DNA of 37,656 nt, from assembly GCA_020342025.1 (NCBI GenBank), contig CP070840.1, positions 3,691,033 to 3,728,688 of the forward strand, read 5' to 3'. This document shows, in pieces, positions 9,101 to 16,937 of the stretch. The translations under genes were made by a program, and so were the position numbers. Under the pieces are notes generated by a model, which did not search any database, was not told the origin of the DNA, and was given only the letters and a program-made list of their open reading frames with translations. The stretch is from Deltaproteobacteria bacterium. Its GTDB lineage: Bacteria; Desulfobacterota; DSM-4660; Desulfatiglandales; HGW-15. Position 1 is the stretch's first letter, and each line of letters opens with the position of its first letter.

Positions 9101-9617
9101 TGAACTCTATATGAAATTGATTGAGCAAACCGTGGCGGAGCTGAAGGGTGAGGAATGGCATGAGGAAACAAATCCTGAAATCAATGTGGACCTGCCAGCG
9201 TACCTTCCTGAGGACTTCATATCAGATATAGACGTCAGGTTAAATTTGTATCGTCGATTATCCAGCCTTCGTGAAAAAGTGGATTTGGAGGTTATGATCG
9301 AAGAGATGACGGACCGCTTCGGTCCTCCACCGGTGGAAGTCTCCAACCTGGTGGCCGTCATGTCTGTCAGATTGCTTTTGAAAAAAAAGGGGGTGAGTAA
9401 GCTAGATGTGAGCAACAAGGCCCTCACGTTCAATTTTTCACCTGAATCCAATGTGGACCCTGAGAAAGTGGTCAGCCTGGTGAAGAGGGACCCAAATCGC
9501 TTTCAATTTCTTTCTGAGCGAAAACTAAATGTCAAGATCGATGAAAAGCCCTCTCTCGACGCACTTCTCGAGGCGATAAGGATTATAGAAGCGTTAGATC
9601 AGGCCCAGAACCTATGA
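6129..9617 (+). CDS. mfd: Transcription-repair coupling factor Mfd
   Basis: About 1162 residues, the normal Mfd length. Mfd is a DNA translocase that removes RNA polymerase stalled at lesions and recruits UvrA. Domains in order: UvrB-like N-terminal module; RNA-polymerase-interacting CarD-like domain around residues 495-560 (HVGDLVVHQDHGIGRYAG); RecG-like helicase with Walker A GDVGFGKTE near 647, DEEQ box near 748 and LTATPIPRTLHMS; second helicase domain with the QLRGRVGR motif; C-terminal TRCF domain. The frame is open from a TTG at 6105; the ATG at 6129 is chosen because the N-terminus then matches family length, but the ribosome-binding site is weak for all candidates. It heads the plus-strand housekeeping block. 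Confidence 0.96.
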   Translation: MHLRNQYLVDLKRWIEGGVKDLSVTGISGAARVFFIAQLLLETDRPCLLLLPDAKEANRFYRELEFFLPEAFVHAGPGERRLYDFPIYDISPLAGLSPHRDVITRRLQALYALTSERNPLVVTSVEAITIRILPKDAMINALEYMEVGEELDRENLLQRLQKNGYLRTSLVEEMGDYSVRGGVIDLFPPLYPRPIRLEFWGDRIESIRHFDSLTQRSTEPLKEVVLLPANEIIMDSENVSRARSMGRLPGRFQDMSSFPGQEAWLNHFYSCLDTLFDYFPRNGLLALMDPHRIEKERTRFPERFQGESERYRREAEERESPFPEIDGLLLSDTELDQRLEDYQRIDFSALAIGKQRPSAKSLHIKGIWTIDEDLDVRVAGRGRVSMAPLAEKIAEWLDLGSRVILVCRTEQQANRLKEILSNYEVHVDECVDTWDQISGGNGLSTCLGRLPKGFAWADLGMYVVSEDEIFGSKRPRAKAPAAMGEDRISLTAFSQIHVGDLVVHQDHGIGRYAGLYKMEIEKKANDFVLVEYAHNDRLYVPADRITILQKYIGADERYPKLDRLGGRTWNLAKEKAKKSIREIARQLVEIYALRRYRKGYAFSRPDNYFREFEATFEHEETSDQIKAIDDVLSDMESDRPMDRLICGDVGFGKTEVAIRAAFKAVLDGKQVALLVPTTVLAEQHYETFRLRMAPYQVNVSVLSRFKSRADQKEILANVRSGKIDVLIGTHRILQKDVSFRELGLLIIDEEQRFGVKQKETLKKYRALVDVLALTATPIPRTLHMSLMGVRDLSIIETPPEDRFAIQTYLLPYDQATIIHALESELERGGQVFFVHNRVQTIEKVAHELMNLLPQAEFAVAHGQMKEKELEETMIRFLRKEIDVLVCTTIIESGLDIPSTNTIIINDADRFGLSQIYQLRGRVGRSKEIAYAYLLISDGSKLTREAEKRLKALMDFSHLGAGVHLALHDLKIRGGGNILGFTQSGHISAIGYELYMKLIEQTVAELKGEEWHEETNPEINVDLPAYLPEDFISDIDVRLNLYRRLSSLREKVDLEVMIEEMTDRFGPPPVEVSNLVAVMSVRLLLKKKGVSKLDVSNKALTFNFSPESNVDPEKVVSLVKRDPNRFQFLSERKLNVKIDEKPSLDALLEAIRIIEALDQAQNL

Positions 9618-9633
9618 TACTGGGCGCCTTTTT
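9603..9633 (+). terminator. Intrinsic terminator overlapping the mfd stop codon
   Basis: GCCCAG (9603-9608) pairs with CTGGGC (9620-9625) and is followed by GCC and TTTTT. The mfd stop codon (ending 9617) is in the loop, so the hairpin starts inside the coding sequence. Confidence 0.65.
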
Positions 9634-9764
9634 CCCAAGCCCTATCTTGATGAGAGGCAACAAGGCCCTTGGCGGCTCGATTAGATGAAAGATGACAAGT
9701 TGTCTCATTTAGATAAAACCTTGCTTATTTTTGTAAATTCCAACTGATTGTATGAATGTTTGGG

Positions 9765-9803
9765 GCATAAATTATGCTTGCAATTTCCCACGTAACTGTT
9801 ACG
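9765..9803. promoter_or_regulatory. Two palindromes upstream of the PpiC/SurA operon
   Basis: GCATAAATTATGC (9765-9777) and CGTAACTGTTACG (9791-9803) are each perfect 13-bp palindromes around a central base, with centres 26 bp apart. They lie about 80-115 bp before the PpiC lipoprotein gene in an AT-rich gap. They look like paired operator sites, but no regulator can be assigned from sequence. Confidence 0.35.
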
Positions 9804-9881
9804 CTAAATGGTTAAGCATTCTACCATCCCTGCTTTTTTTATGGAGGGAAACTGTACGTCGGTTGTTTTGCAGTGAACTGC

Positions 9882-10823
9882 ATGGTGAAACGCATTTTTT
9901 TCTTGGTTTTAGCAATCTCTCTTGGCTCATCCGTAGCATGTAATATTCTTGACAGCTCAGATGAGAAGGTGGTCATCATTGTTGGAAAGAGCAAAATAAC
10001 TGCAGATGAGCTTAAGAGAGACATCAAATACATCACCTCCGGCATGGGCGTGACCGAGCAGGGAGTCAAATTCGTCATTGACCCTTTGGTTAGCAAGCTT
10101 GTGGACCACTATCTTATCTTGGAATATGGCAGACAAAGAGGCGTGACCCTCTCGGAAAAGGAACTGGAATCAGAGATACAAGCCATAATGAAGGACTACC
10201 CGAATGAGGCCGTGTTCCGACAAATGCTGCTGCAGAGATATCTGGATTACGAGAAATGGAAGGAAGGATTAAGACAGCAAGTTCTCGTCAAGAAGATTAT
10301 GAGAAAAGTCTCAGAAAATATAACACCGGTGACCTTTGACGAGATCAAGACATATTTTGATACCCATCGAAACGAGTTTACGCGTCCTGAGATGGTGAAA
10401 TTCACCCAGATCGTTACCAGAACCAAGGATGAAGCGGAAGATATCCGCAAACGCCTGGAAAAGGGAGAGAATCTAGGTGACTTGGCGAAGAAATATTCCA
10501 TTACCCCCGAGGCGAAAGATGGGGGTGAAGTGGGCTGGGTCTCCAAAGGGGAGCTAATCGAATCCATGGAAAAAGCGATTTTTGCACTGCCCACTGGCAA
10601 ATTAAGTCCCGTTACAAAGACGTCTTATGGCTACCATATCTTTGAGGTGCAATCCAAGCGTCCTAAAGGACTTAAGAGCCTGTCCGAGGCCATGGAGGAG
10701 ATCGAATCCAAGCTTTTTCTTCACAAACAGGAGACATTCTATGAGAGATGGCTCATACAATTAAGAGGCCTTTTTCCGGTTCAGGTAAATAAGGACCTTT
10801 TAGCGACGCTGGAGTTTGGATAA
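9882..10823 (+). CDS. PpiC-type peptidyl-prolyl isomerase lipoprotein
   Basis: About 313 residues. It starts MVKRIFFLVLAISLG with a lipobox-like SSVAC, so it is likely lipid-anchored and periplasmic. A SurA/PrsA-like N-terminal helical chaperone region precedes a parvulin domain near residues 165-260 (VKFTQIVTRTK, GGEVGWVSKGEL, SYGYHIFEV). Members help fold outer-membrane and periplasmic proteins. The next gene begins one base after its stop (TAA then ATG), a tight operon with a SurA-like paralogue. The frame opens at 9873; the ATG at 9882 gives the more typical signal peptide. The ribosome-binding site is not obvious. Confidence 0.88.
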   Translation: MVKRIFFLVLAISLGSSVACNILDSSDEKVVIIVGKSKITADELKRDIKYITSGMGVTEQGVKFVIDPLVSKLVDHYLILEYGRQRGVTLSEKELESEIQAIMKDYPNEAVFRQMLLQRYLDYEKWKEGLRQQVLVKKIMRKVSENITPVTFDEIKTYFDTHRNEFTRPEMVKFTQIVTRTKDEAEDIRKRLEKGENLGDLAKKYSITPEAKDGGEVGWVSKGELIESMEKAIFALPTGKLSPVTKTSYGYHIFEVQSKRPKGLKSLSEAMEEIESKLFLHKQETFYERWLIQLRGLFPVQVNKDLLATLEFG

Positions 10824-11798
10824 ATGAAAACATTCAGGGCTATAGGTGCCTTCTTTCTCGTTGCTCTCGTCTTCCTATTCGGTCATCAACGTGTCTCTGC
10901 AGAGATCTTTAATAGAGTGGTGGCTATAGTCAACGATGACCTGATCACGCTCTATGAATTGAATCAAAGGATAAGAGAAATGACAGGCTTGACTGCGGAG
11001 GACCTTAGGGACAAAGACGAAAGAAGATATCTTGAGGCACGAAAGCAGATACTGGAGCTGATGATAGATGAAAAATGTGCCGAAGAAAAGGTTCGAGAAC
11101 TGGGCATCAAAATCCCTCCCCAGCAAATTGACGCGGCCATTGAAACCATAAAAGATAGAAACCGATGGACGCAGGAAGATCTAATGGCCATGCTCAAGCA
11201 AGAGGGGCTCACCTATGAAGAGTATCGAAACAAAATTAAAACAGATTTGGAACGATTTGAACTGATCAACAACCAAATCAAGTCTAAGATTATCATCCGG
11301 GAAGAACAAATCGCCCAGTATTATAAGGAAAACGAAAAAGATTACAGTAGCGAGGAAACAGTTCAGCTCGCCGGTATTTTTTTGATCCAAAGGAATCCCA
11401 AAGACGAAGAAGAATCTCGCAGGCTCAAAGCAAAGGGAGAAGAAATCCTGGCAAGACTCAAGAATGGTGAGGATTTCGCAGCGTTGGCTAAAGAGTTCTC
11501 TCAAGGACCTGGAGCGAATGAAGGGGGTGATTTGGGTGCATTTAAGGCAGATCAGCTTGAACCAGAGCTGAGGAAGGCCGTGGCAGGTATAGAAGCGGGG
11601 AAATTTACCGACTTAATTGTTAGAGCAAACGGTATTCAGATTATCAAGCTGATAAAAAGACAGAAGGCACAAGCGCGTCCTCTTGAGGAGGTTAAGGATG
11701 CCATCCACGCGAAGCTTTATCAAGAGGAAGTTAACAGAAGATATATGGCCTGGATCAAGGAGCTTCGAAAGGAGACCTTCACCAAAATTATTTTCTAG
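10824..11798 (+). CDS. SurA-like periplasmic chaperone / peptidyl-prolyl isomerase
   Basis: A 324-residue protein with an N-terminal signal peptide (MKTFRAIGAFFLVALVF, likely cut after VSA), then the classic SurA N-terminal block EIFNRVVAIVNDDLITLYEL, a helical chaperone region, and one parvulin domain at about residues 180-280 (LAGIFLIQRNP, GGDLGAFKAD). E. coli SurA has two parvulin domains; this has one, as in many Desulfobacterota homologues. It acts in the periplasm on outer-membrane protein precursors. It follows directly on the lipoprotein parvulin and precedes the RodZ-like gene, forming an envelope-biogenesis set. Confidence 0.9.
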   Translation: MKTFRAIGAFFLVALVFLFGHQRVSAEIFNRVVAIVNDDLITLYELNQRIREMTGLTAEDLRDKDERRYLEARKQILELMIDEKCAEEKVRELGIKIPPQQIDAAIETIKDRNRWTQEDLMAMLKQEGLTYEEYRNKIKTDLERFELINNQIKSKIIIREEQIAQYYKENEKDYSSEETVQLAGIFLIQRNPKDEEESRRLKAKGEEILARLKNGEDFAALAKEFSQGPGANEGGDLGAFKADQLEPELRKAVAGIEAGKFTDLIVRANGIQIIKLIKRQKAQARPLEEVKDAIHAKLYQEEVNRRYMAWIKELRKETFTKIIF

Positions 11799-11800
11799 GG

Positions 11801-11828
11801 CCTGGCATTTCTCATAGCCAGGGGTTTT
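11801..11828 (+). terminator. Short hairpin with T-run after the SurA-like gene
   Basis: CCTGGC (11801-11806) pairs with GCCAGG (11817-11822), followed by GG and TTTT. This is a weak intrinsic terminator or attenuator in the 39-bp gap between the SurA-like and RodZ-like genes. Confidence 0.4.
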
Positions 11829-11837
11829 GAGTCATTC

Positions 11838-12797
11838 ATGACGGAGATGAGCCAGAAGGAAAGCCAGCAGGCACATGGGAACGATGAGGTAACGGCAGGG
11901 CCAGCGAAAGTATCAGGTCTAGGGGCGCTGTTGAGAAATGAGAGGGAAAATAGAGGTCTTAGCCATGAGCAGTTGGCCCAGATTACCAGGCTTAGAAAGC
12001 ACTTCCTTGTAGCCATGGAGAACGAGGAGTGGCAGGATCTCCCTCCTTCAGTTTTTGTAAAAGGGTTTATCAGATCTTATGCCAAAGCGCTCGGCTTGGA
12101 TGAGGACAAACTCCTTGATCTTTATAAAAGCGCCGTACCTGACGATGTGGCACTGCCAACAACCATTATGGCGCCCAAAAAGCCTAGGAGGGGAATTTTC
12201 CTTGCATTGGCCTTATGCCTAGGTGCCCTGGCGCTCGCACTCTACATATGGATGGGAAGGCCTTTGCCCGAACAGCCCTCTGTGCAAACTGAGAAAGGGC
12301 TTAGTGCGGAAATTCGGGAAGAGCCCGCCCAGGAGGCCCCACCCGTTGCCCAGGAAATGGAGCCAGGGGCATCATCGAAGAAACAGGAAGAACCCATTGA
12401 AGTTGCCCAACCCCCTGTCGGGCTGTCAGAGATGGTTATCCCTGAGTCGGAGCCTCAGGAAAAGGAAACAACCAAGCAGCCCAGTGATGAGGATCTTTTC
12501 ACGCCAGCCAGAGCGGAGTCTTCCGGACCCACTGACTGGCGGGTTCTCACGGGCATCGTACACTTGAGAACCTGGATAAGGATCTATATCGATGATGAAT
12601 CGCCTAAGGAGTATATTCTTCAGCCCGGAAGCAGACCCCAATGGAAGGCTAGAAGAGGGTTCTATGTTCTGTTGGGAAATGCAGCGGGGATGGATTTTGA
12701 GTTTGACGGAAAAGAGATTAAAGACATCGGAGAGCTTGGTCAAGTGGTCAGTCTGAGGCTTCCTGAGGGTTTCGAAAGGGAGATTGGTGAAGAATAG
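11838..12797 (+). CDS. RodZ-like membrane protein with HTH and DUF4115 domains
   Basis: A 319-residue bitopic inner-membrane protein. The cytoplasmic N-terminal HTH domain (about 27-95) carries the RodZ-type pattern LGALLRNERENRGLSHEQLA and VFVKGFIRSYAKALGLD. One transmembrane helix follows at about 115-133, then a Pro/Glu-rich periplasmic linker, then a C-terminal DUF4115-like beta domain (TWIRIYIDD.., WKARRGFYVLLGNAAG). RodZ-type proteins link MreB filaments to the wall-elongation machinery, but mreB is not in the window. The tail overlaps the region where the tyrS start codons lie. The family call rests on the domain architecture. Confidence 0.85.
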   Translation: MTEMSQKESQQAHGNDEVTAGPAKVSGLGALLRNERENRGLSHEQLAQITRLRKHFLVAMENEEWQDLPPSVFVKGFIRSYAKALGLDEDKLLDLYKSAVPDDVALPTTIMAPKKPRRGIFLALALCLGALALALYIWMGRPLPEQPSVQTEKGLSAEIREEPAQEAPPVAQEMEPGASSKKQEEPIEVAQPPVGLSEMVIPESEPQEKETTKQPSDEDLFTPARAESSGPTDWRVLTGIVHLRTWIRIYIDDESPKEYILQPGSRPQWKARRGFYVLLGNAAGMDFEFDGKEIKDIGELGQVVSLRLPEGFEREIGEE

Positions 12798-14034
12798 ATC
12801 CGTGAACGTTTTTGACACATTCGAAAAAAGAGGTTTCATTGAACAGGTCACCGACAGAGAGCGGCTGAGAAACCTTTTGGAGAATCCTATCAGATGCTAT
12901 ATCGGCTTTGACGCCACGGCCCGCAGTCTTCATCTGGGAAGCCTCATCCCCATTATGGCTTTGGCCCACATGCAAAGGGCAGGACACGTACCCATCGCTG
13001 TTGTGGGAGGGGGCACCACTCTCGTGGGAGATCCGAGCGGTAAGACGGAAATTCGTCCCATTATGAGCAGGGAAGAAATTGAGCAAAACGCGGAGGGAAT
13101 CAAAGAGCAGCTGTCACGATTTATCGATTTTGGCGATGGCAAAGCGCTCATGGTGAACAACGCCGACTGGCTGGTTGATCTGAATTACATAGATTTCTTA
13201 AGGGACATTGGCCGCCATTTCAGCGTGAACCGGATGCTGGCGGCAGAAAGTTACAAGATCAGACTAAAGAGCGGGAGTGGACTCAGCTTTATCGAGTTCA
13301 ACTACATGCTCCTTCAGGCCTATGACTTCTGGTATTTGTTCAAACATCATGATTGCCGTCTCCAGATGGGCGGAAATGATCAGTGGGGAAATATCTTGGC
13401 GGGAGCTGATCTTACCAGACGTCTGGAGGGGGAAGTTATTCATGGTCTAACGTTTCCCCTCATTACCACTTCATCCGGCATCAAAATGGGCAAGACACAC
13501 GAGGGTGCGGTGTGGCTCGATCCGGAAATGACTAAACCCTACGATTACTATCAGTACTGGATAAATCAGGATGACCGGGATGTGGAGCGTTTCTTGGCCT
13601 TATTCACGTTTCTCCCCATGGAAAAGGTCCGCAGACTTGGCTCACTAAAAGGGCAAGAGGTTAGGCAGGCCAAGGAAGTGCTCGCCTATGAAGCCACCAG
13701 ACTGTGTCACGGCACGGAAGAGGCGGGAAATGCCAGAGATGATGCCCGACAGCTATTTGGAGAGGGTGCCGCGGATTTTTTCGAATCCGTCCCCAGTTAT
13801 GCCATGGATTTTGGAGAACTTGAGAAAGGGATTCCAGCCTACAGGCTATTCGAAAAGACGGGTCTTTGCAAAACCAGGGGAGAGGCGCGCCGTCTCATCT
13901 CTCAGGGGGGCGGTTATGCAAACAACAGAAGAATTGAAGCTTTTGACCAAATTATCGACCTAAATGACATGATAAATGATGCTATTTTATTGAGGGCAGG
14001 TAAAAAGAGATATCGAAGAGTAACTGCTGGGTAA
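12787..14034 (+). CDS. tyrS: Tyrosyl-tRNA synthetase
   Basis: About 415 residues, class I synthetase charging tRNA-Tyr. The HIGH-equivalent is HLGSLIP (near residue 49), the tyrosine-binding region includes YMLLQAYDFW and QMGGNDQWGNI, the KMSKS-equivalent is KMGKT (about 235), and a C-terminal S4-like RNA-binding segment (LCKTRGEARRLISQGGGYAN) is present. Candidate starts are TTG 12784, GTG 12787 and GTG 12802. 12787 has AGGGAG four bases upstream, while 12802 gives the family-like N-terminus VNVFDTFEKRG. It overlaps the rodZ-like gene by about 10 bp. Confidence 0.95.
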   Translation: MKNRSVNVFDTFEKRGFIEQVTDRERLRNLLENPIRCYIGFDATARSLHLGSLIPIMALAHMQRAGHVPIAVVGGGTTLVGDPSGKTEIRPIMSREEIEQNAEGIKEQLSRFIDFGDGKALMVNNADWLVDLNYIDFLRDIGRHFSVNRMLAAESYKIRLKSGSGLSFIEFNYMLLQAYDFWYLFKHHDCRLQMGGNDQWGNILAGADLTRRLEGEVIHGLTFPLITTSSGIKMGKTHEGAVWLDPEMTKPYDYYQYWINQDDRDVERFLALFTFLPMEKVRRLGSLKGQEVRQAKEVLAYEATRLCHGTEEAGNARDDARQLFGEGAADFFESVPSYAMDFGELEKGIPAYRLFEKTGLCKTRGEARRLISQGGGYANNRRIEAFDQIIDLNDMINDAILLRAGKKRYRRVTAG

Positions 14035-14047
14035 GACCGAGTCTTAT

Positions 14048-14162
14048 CCTTTGAGGCTCTGTCCCGATCTTGAAGATCCATGGGTCCCTGGAACAATCTG
14101 CATCTGTCCACCCCGCCCCTCAACCAAGAATCGTTGCCCCCGGCTAGAGCGTCATCAAAAGG
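14048..14162 (+). promoter_or_regulatory. Structured leader of the sigma-factor gene, possible RBS-sequestering stem
   Basis: The 139-bp gap between tyrS and the sigma-factor ATG has no gene. CCTTTGAGGCTCT at 14048-14060 can pair with AGAGC (14146-14150) and TCAAAAGG (14155-14162) with a small internal loop. The latter contains the AAAAGG that would serve as ribosome-binding site for ATG 14174. GATCT-TGA-AGATC forms an inner hairpin. This pairing was found by eye only. Confidence 0.35.
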
Positions 14163-14173
14163 CAAACCCTGAA

Positions 14174-15157
14174 ATGGCGAAAGCAAAAAAAATATCCTCC
14201 CAAGCAGAGGAACTAAAGGCGGGTACAAGCGGACTCCCTGAGGGGACGCAGGTCGAGCTGGCCCCAATGATTCGTCCTGAGGAAAGGGCCCTTGTACCGT
14301 ACGATCCCCTTCAACTGTATCTATTGGAGATCAAGCATTACAAGTTGCTGACCAGAGAAGAGGAGATCGAGTTGGCCATCAGGGTGAGAGAGAAAAACGA
14401 CAAAAGGGCCGCTTACAGGCTCATTACATCTAACCTCAGACTGGTGGTCAAGATTGCCATGGATTTCCATCGCTATTGGACCAAAAGTCTACTGGACCTT
14501 ATCCAAGAAGGAAACGTGGGGCTCTTGCAGGCCGTTAGGAAATTCGATCCCTATCGCGGCATAAAATTCTCTTATTACGCATCTTTCTGGATTAAGGCAT
14601 ACATGTTGAAGTTTATTATGGAAAACTGGAAGTTGGTGAAGATTGGGACCACCCAGACCCAACGAAAGCTCTTCTTCAATCTCGCGAAAGAAAGGGAGAA
14701 GCTCTTGGCCCAGGGCTTTGAACCTGAACCACGGCTCTTGGCAGAACGTCTTGATGTGAAAGAAGAAGAGGTTATGGAGATGAGCCAACGCTTGGGGGGC
14801 GGAGAGGTATCTCTCAATGCCCCCATGAGTGATGATGGAAAGGATGCGTTCAGCTCTTTTCTCCCCGACCCGAATGAGACGGCTATTGATGAGCAACTCT
14901 CTGAAAAGCAGAGTAGGAAGCTTCTTCTCAAAAAGTTGGCCGAATATAGGGACAAACTCTCTGGAAAGGAACTGGATATCTTCGATAATCGAATTATGGC
15001 AGAAAATCCTTTGACACTTCAACAACTGGGAGATAAATATCATATCTCCCGGGAGCGGGTTAGACAGATTCAGGAAAGGATCATCAAGAATATTAAGAAA
15101 TGGCTTATAGAGGAAATTCCAAATTTTGAGGAGGACTTCTCCAACTTCATCAAATGA
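14174..15157 (+). CDS. rpoH: RpoH-type (sigma-32-like) RNA polymerase sigma factor
   Basis: About 327 residues, a group 3-sized sigma-70 family protein. Region 1.2/2 is clear (YDPLQLYLLEIKHYKLLTREEE; LVVKIAMDFHRYW; LIQEGNVGLLQAVRKFDPYRG), followed by the RpoH-like box WKLVKIGTTQTQRKLFFNL near residues 150-170, and region 4 with HTH YHISRERVRQIQERI near the C-terminus. RpoH-type factors direct heat-shock or envelope-stress genes; the neighbourhood of chaperones and lipoproteins fits. The frame is open from TTG 14051, but residues before MAKAKKISSQ are low-complexity and non-family, so ATG 14174 is chosen. It overlaps the following lipoprotein gene by ATGA. Confidence 0.88.
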   Translation: MAKAKKISSQAEELKAGTSGLPEGTQVELAPMIRPEERALVPYDPLQLYLLEIKHYKLLTREEEIELAIRVREKNDKRAAYRLITSNLRLVVKIAMDFHRYWTKSLLDLIQEGNVGLLQAVRKFDPYRGIKFSYYASFWIKAYMLKFIMENWKLVKIGTTQTQRKLFFNLAKEREKLLAQGFEPEPRLLAERLDVKEEEVMEMSQRLGGGEVSLNAPMSDDGKDAFSSFLPDPNETAIDEQLSEKQSRKLLLKKLAEYRDKLSGKELDIFDNRIMAENPLTLQQLGDKYHISRERVRQIQERIIKNIKKWLIEEIPNFEEDFSNFIK

Positions 15158-16914
15158 AAAAAGAGAAAAGTACAATCTGTTATAGGTGGCTTATCTATCC
15201 TGTGCTTACCCTCGCAGCAGGAGCGGTCCTGTCCTGCGCGGCAATGATACCCCAGCCTAGGTTCGAAGGGGCTGAATTAGCACGGCCTGAGGAAGAGATT
15301 CCCAAAGGGGAAGCAGATGCGATCCTAGAGGCTTATACGAGTTTCACAATGGCCTCCATCCACATAACCCATGGACGCTACGAAGAGGCGAAGGACTTTC
15401 TCTATGAGGCCCTTCGTTATGACCCAGATTCAGTCTACCTGAATCAGAAAATGGCCGTTTTGCTTAAAGAATTGAAAGAGTATAAATCAGCCACCGAGTT
15501 CGCCCAGAAAATTTTAGACCTTGATCCCACAAATATAAAAAATCGAATACTCTTGGCGGAAATATACGCGGCATCGGGGGATCAGGAATCCGCAATAAGA
15601 GAATACAAGGAAATCCTCCAGCTTGACCCCGATCAACAAAGGATAAGGTTAATCCTGACAAGTATTCTCATAAGAAACGGAGAATTCAAGAGCGCATTAG
15701 CACATTTGGACAAACTAATCCAACAGGACCCCAATATGGTGATGGCCCATTACTACCGGGGGCGGATCAATCTTGAATTGAAGAATTACTCGGAGGCAGA
15801 GAAGTCCTATCTTGATGCCATAAGGCTTAACAGACGTATGGAACCAGCCCTTTTTGATCTGGGCAGTCTATACCAAATGCTTGAAAAGTATGACGAGGCA
15901 GAGAAGATATATGAGAGACTCATTAGGTTTTATCCCAATAACAATATCGCCAGGGATAGACTGATTGGCATCTATTATCAGCTTGGCCAGGAGGAGAAAG
16001 CCGAAAAGCAAATCGAGCTGCTCAAGAAACAATCAAAGCCGGGAGATCCAGGGCGTCAGGCCCTGGGTCTCATTTATCTCAGGCATGGCAAAATTGATGA
16101 GTCTATCGCGGAACTGAATCTGATAGTTACTGCTTGGCCAGATGATCACAAGTCCAGATATTACCTGGCCACGGCCTATGAAGAAAAAGAAAAAATGGAG
16201 GAAGCCATATATCACTTTAAGTTGGTAGGCAGTGAATCAAAGTACTATATCAATGCGCAGATACACATAGCCTACATCTTAGAGAAACAAAAAAAATATG
16301 ACGAAGCCGTAGATGTCCTCCAAAAGGCGATCGATATTAAGGGAAATCAGGCTGAGCTCTACCTCATGCTGGCATCCATCTATGAAACAAATAAGGAATA
16401 TGAAAGGGCTATAGAGTCTATTGAAAAGGGTCTCAAACAGGATGACAAAAACGTGGAACTCATTTTCCGCTTGGGCGTCGTGCTGGATAAATCAAATCAA
16501 AAAGAAAAGTGCCTTGAACAAATGAGGAGGATATTGGAAATAGACCCCGATCATGCAGACGCCCTTAATTACATTGGGTATACGTATGCGGAGCAGGGCA
16601 TAAGACTCAACGAGGCCATGGAGCTCATAAAAAGGGCTCTAAAATTGAAACCGGACAGTGGGTATATAATCGACAGCCTTGGATGGGTGTATTACCAGAA
16701 AGGATTGTATGATGAGGCCCTTAACAAATTAGAGAAGGCATCTTCACTTACGCCCAACGACCCGACGATTACGGAGCATTTGGGGGATGTCTATTTTAAG
16801 AAGAAAAAGTACCAGAAATCCTTCGAAATGTATCAAAAGGCCTTATCCTTGAATCATCCCCATGAGGATAAGTTGAAGCAAAAAATTGAAGAGGTAAAGA
16901 AGTTCCTAAAATAA
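15154..16914 (+). CDS. TPR-repeat lipoprotein
   Basis: A 586-residue protein with an N-terminal signal and lipobox (VLSCA near residue 28) followed by about a dozen tetratricopeptide repeats to the C-terminus; examples are LLAEIYAASGDQESAIREYKE, YYLATAYEEKEKMEEAIYH and LNYIGYTYAEQGIRLNEAME. TPR solenoids are protein-binding scaffolds, and a lipoprotein of this type is expected at the periplasmic face of the inner or outer membrane. Start codon overlaps the sigma-factor stop (ATGA), implying translational coupling, and the DUF4292-like lipoprotein gene follows at once. The pair is probably an outer-membrane assembly or lipoprotein-sorting unit; this is inference. Confidence 0.88.
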   Translation: MKKEKSTICYRWLIYPVLTLAAGAVLSCAAMIPQPRFEGAELARPEEEIPKGEADAILEAYTSFTMASIHITHGRYEEAKDFLYEALRYDPDSVYLNQKMAVLLKELKEYKSATEFAQKILDLDPTNIKNRILLAEIYAASGDQESAIREYKEILQLDPDQQRIRLILTSILIRNGEFKSALAHLDKLIQQDPNMVMAHYYRGRINLELKNYSEAEKSYLDAIRLNRRMEPALFDLGSLYQMLEKYDEAEKIYERLIRFYPNNNIARDRLIGIYYQLGQEEKAEKQIELLKKQSKPGDPGRQALGLIYLRHGKIDESIAELNLIVTAWPDDHKSRYYLATAYEEKEKMEEAIYHFKLVGSESKYYINAQIHIAYILEKQKKYDEAVDVLQKAIDIKGNQAELYLMLASIYETNKEYERAIESIEKGLKQDDKNVELIFRLGVVLDKSNQKEKCLEQMRRILEIDPDHADALNYIGYTYAEQGIRLNEAMELIKRALKLKPDSGYIIDSLGWVYYQKGLYDEALNKLEKASSLTPNDPTITEHLGDVYFKKKKYQKSFEMYQKALSLNHPHEDKLKQKIEEVKKFLK

Positions 16915-16937
16915 CGTTGCGGAGATCCAGTGACCAG

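Noticed and set aside
14035..14173. Possible 6S or SRP RNA between tyrS and the sigma-factor gene
   Set aside because: The SRP tetraloop and conserved GGAAGCAGCC block are absent on both strands, and 6S landmarks are not convincing. A leader structure explains the pairing as well.
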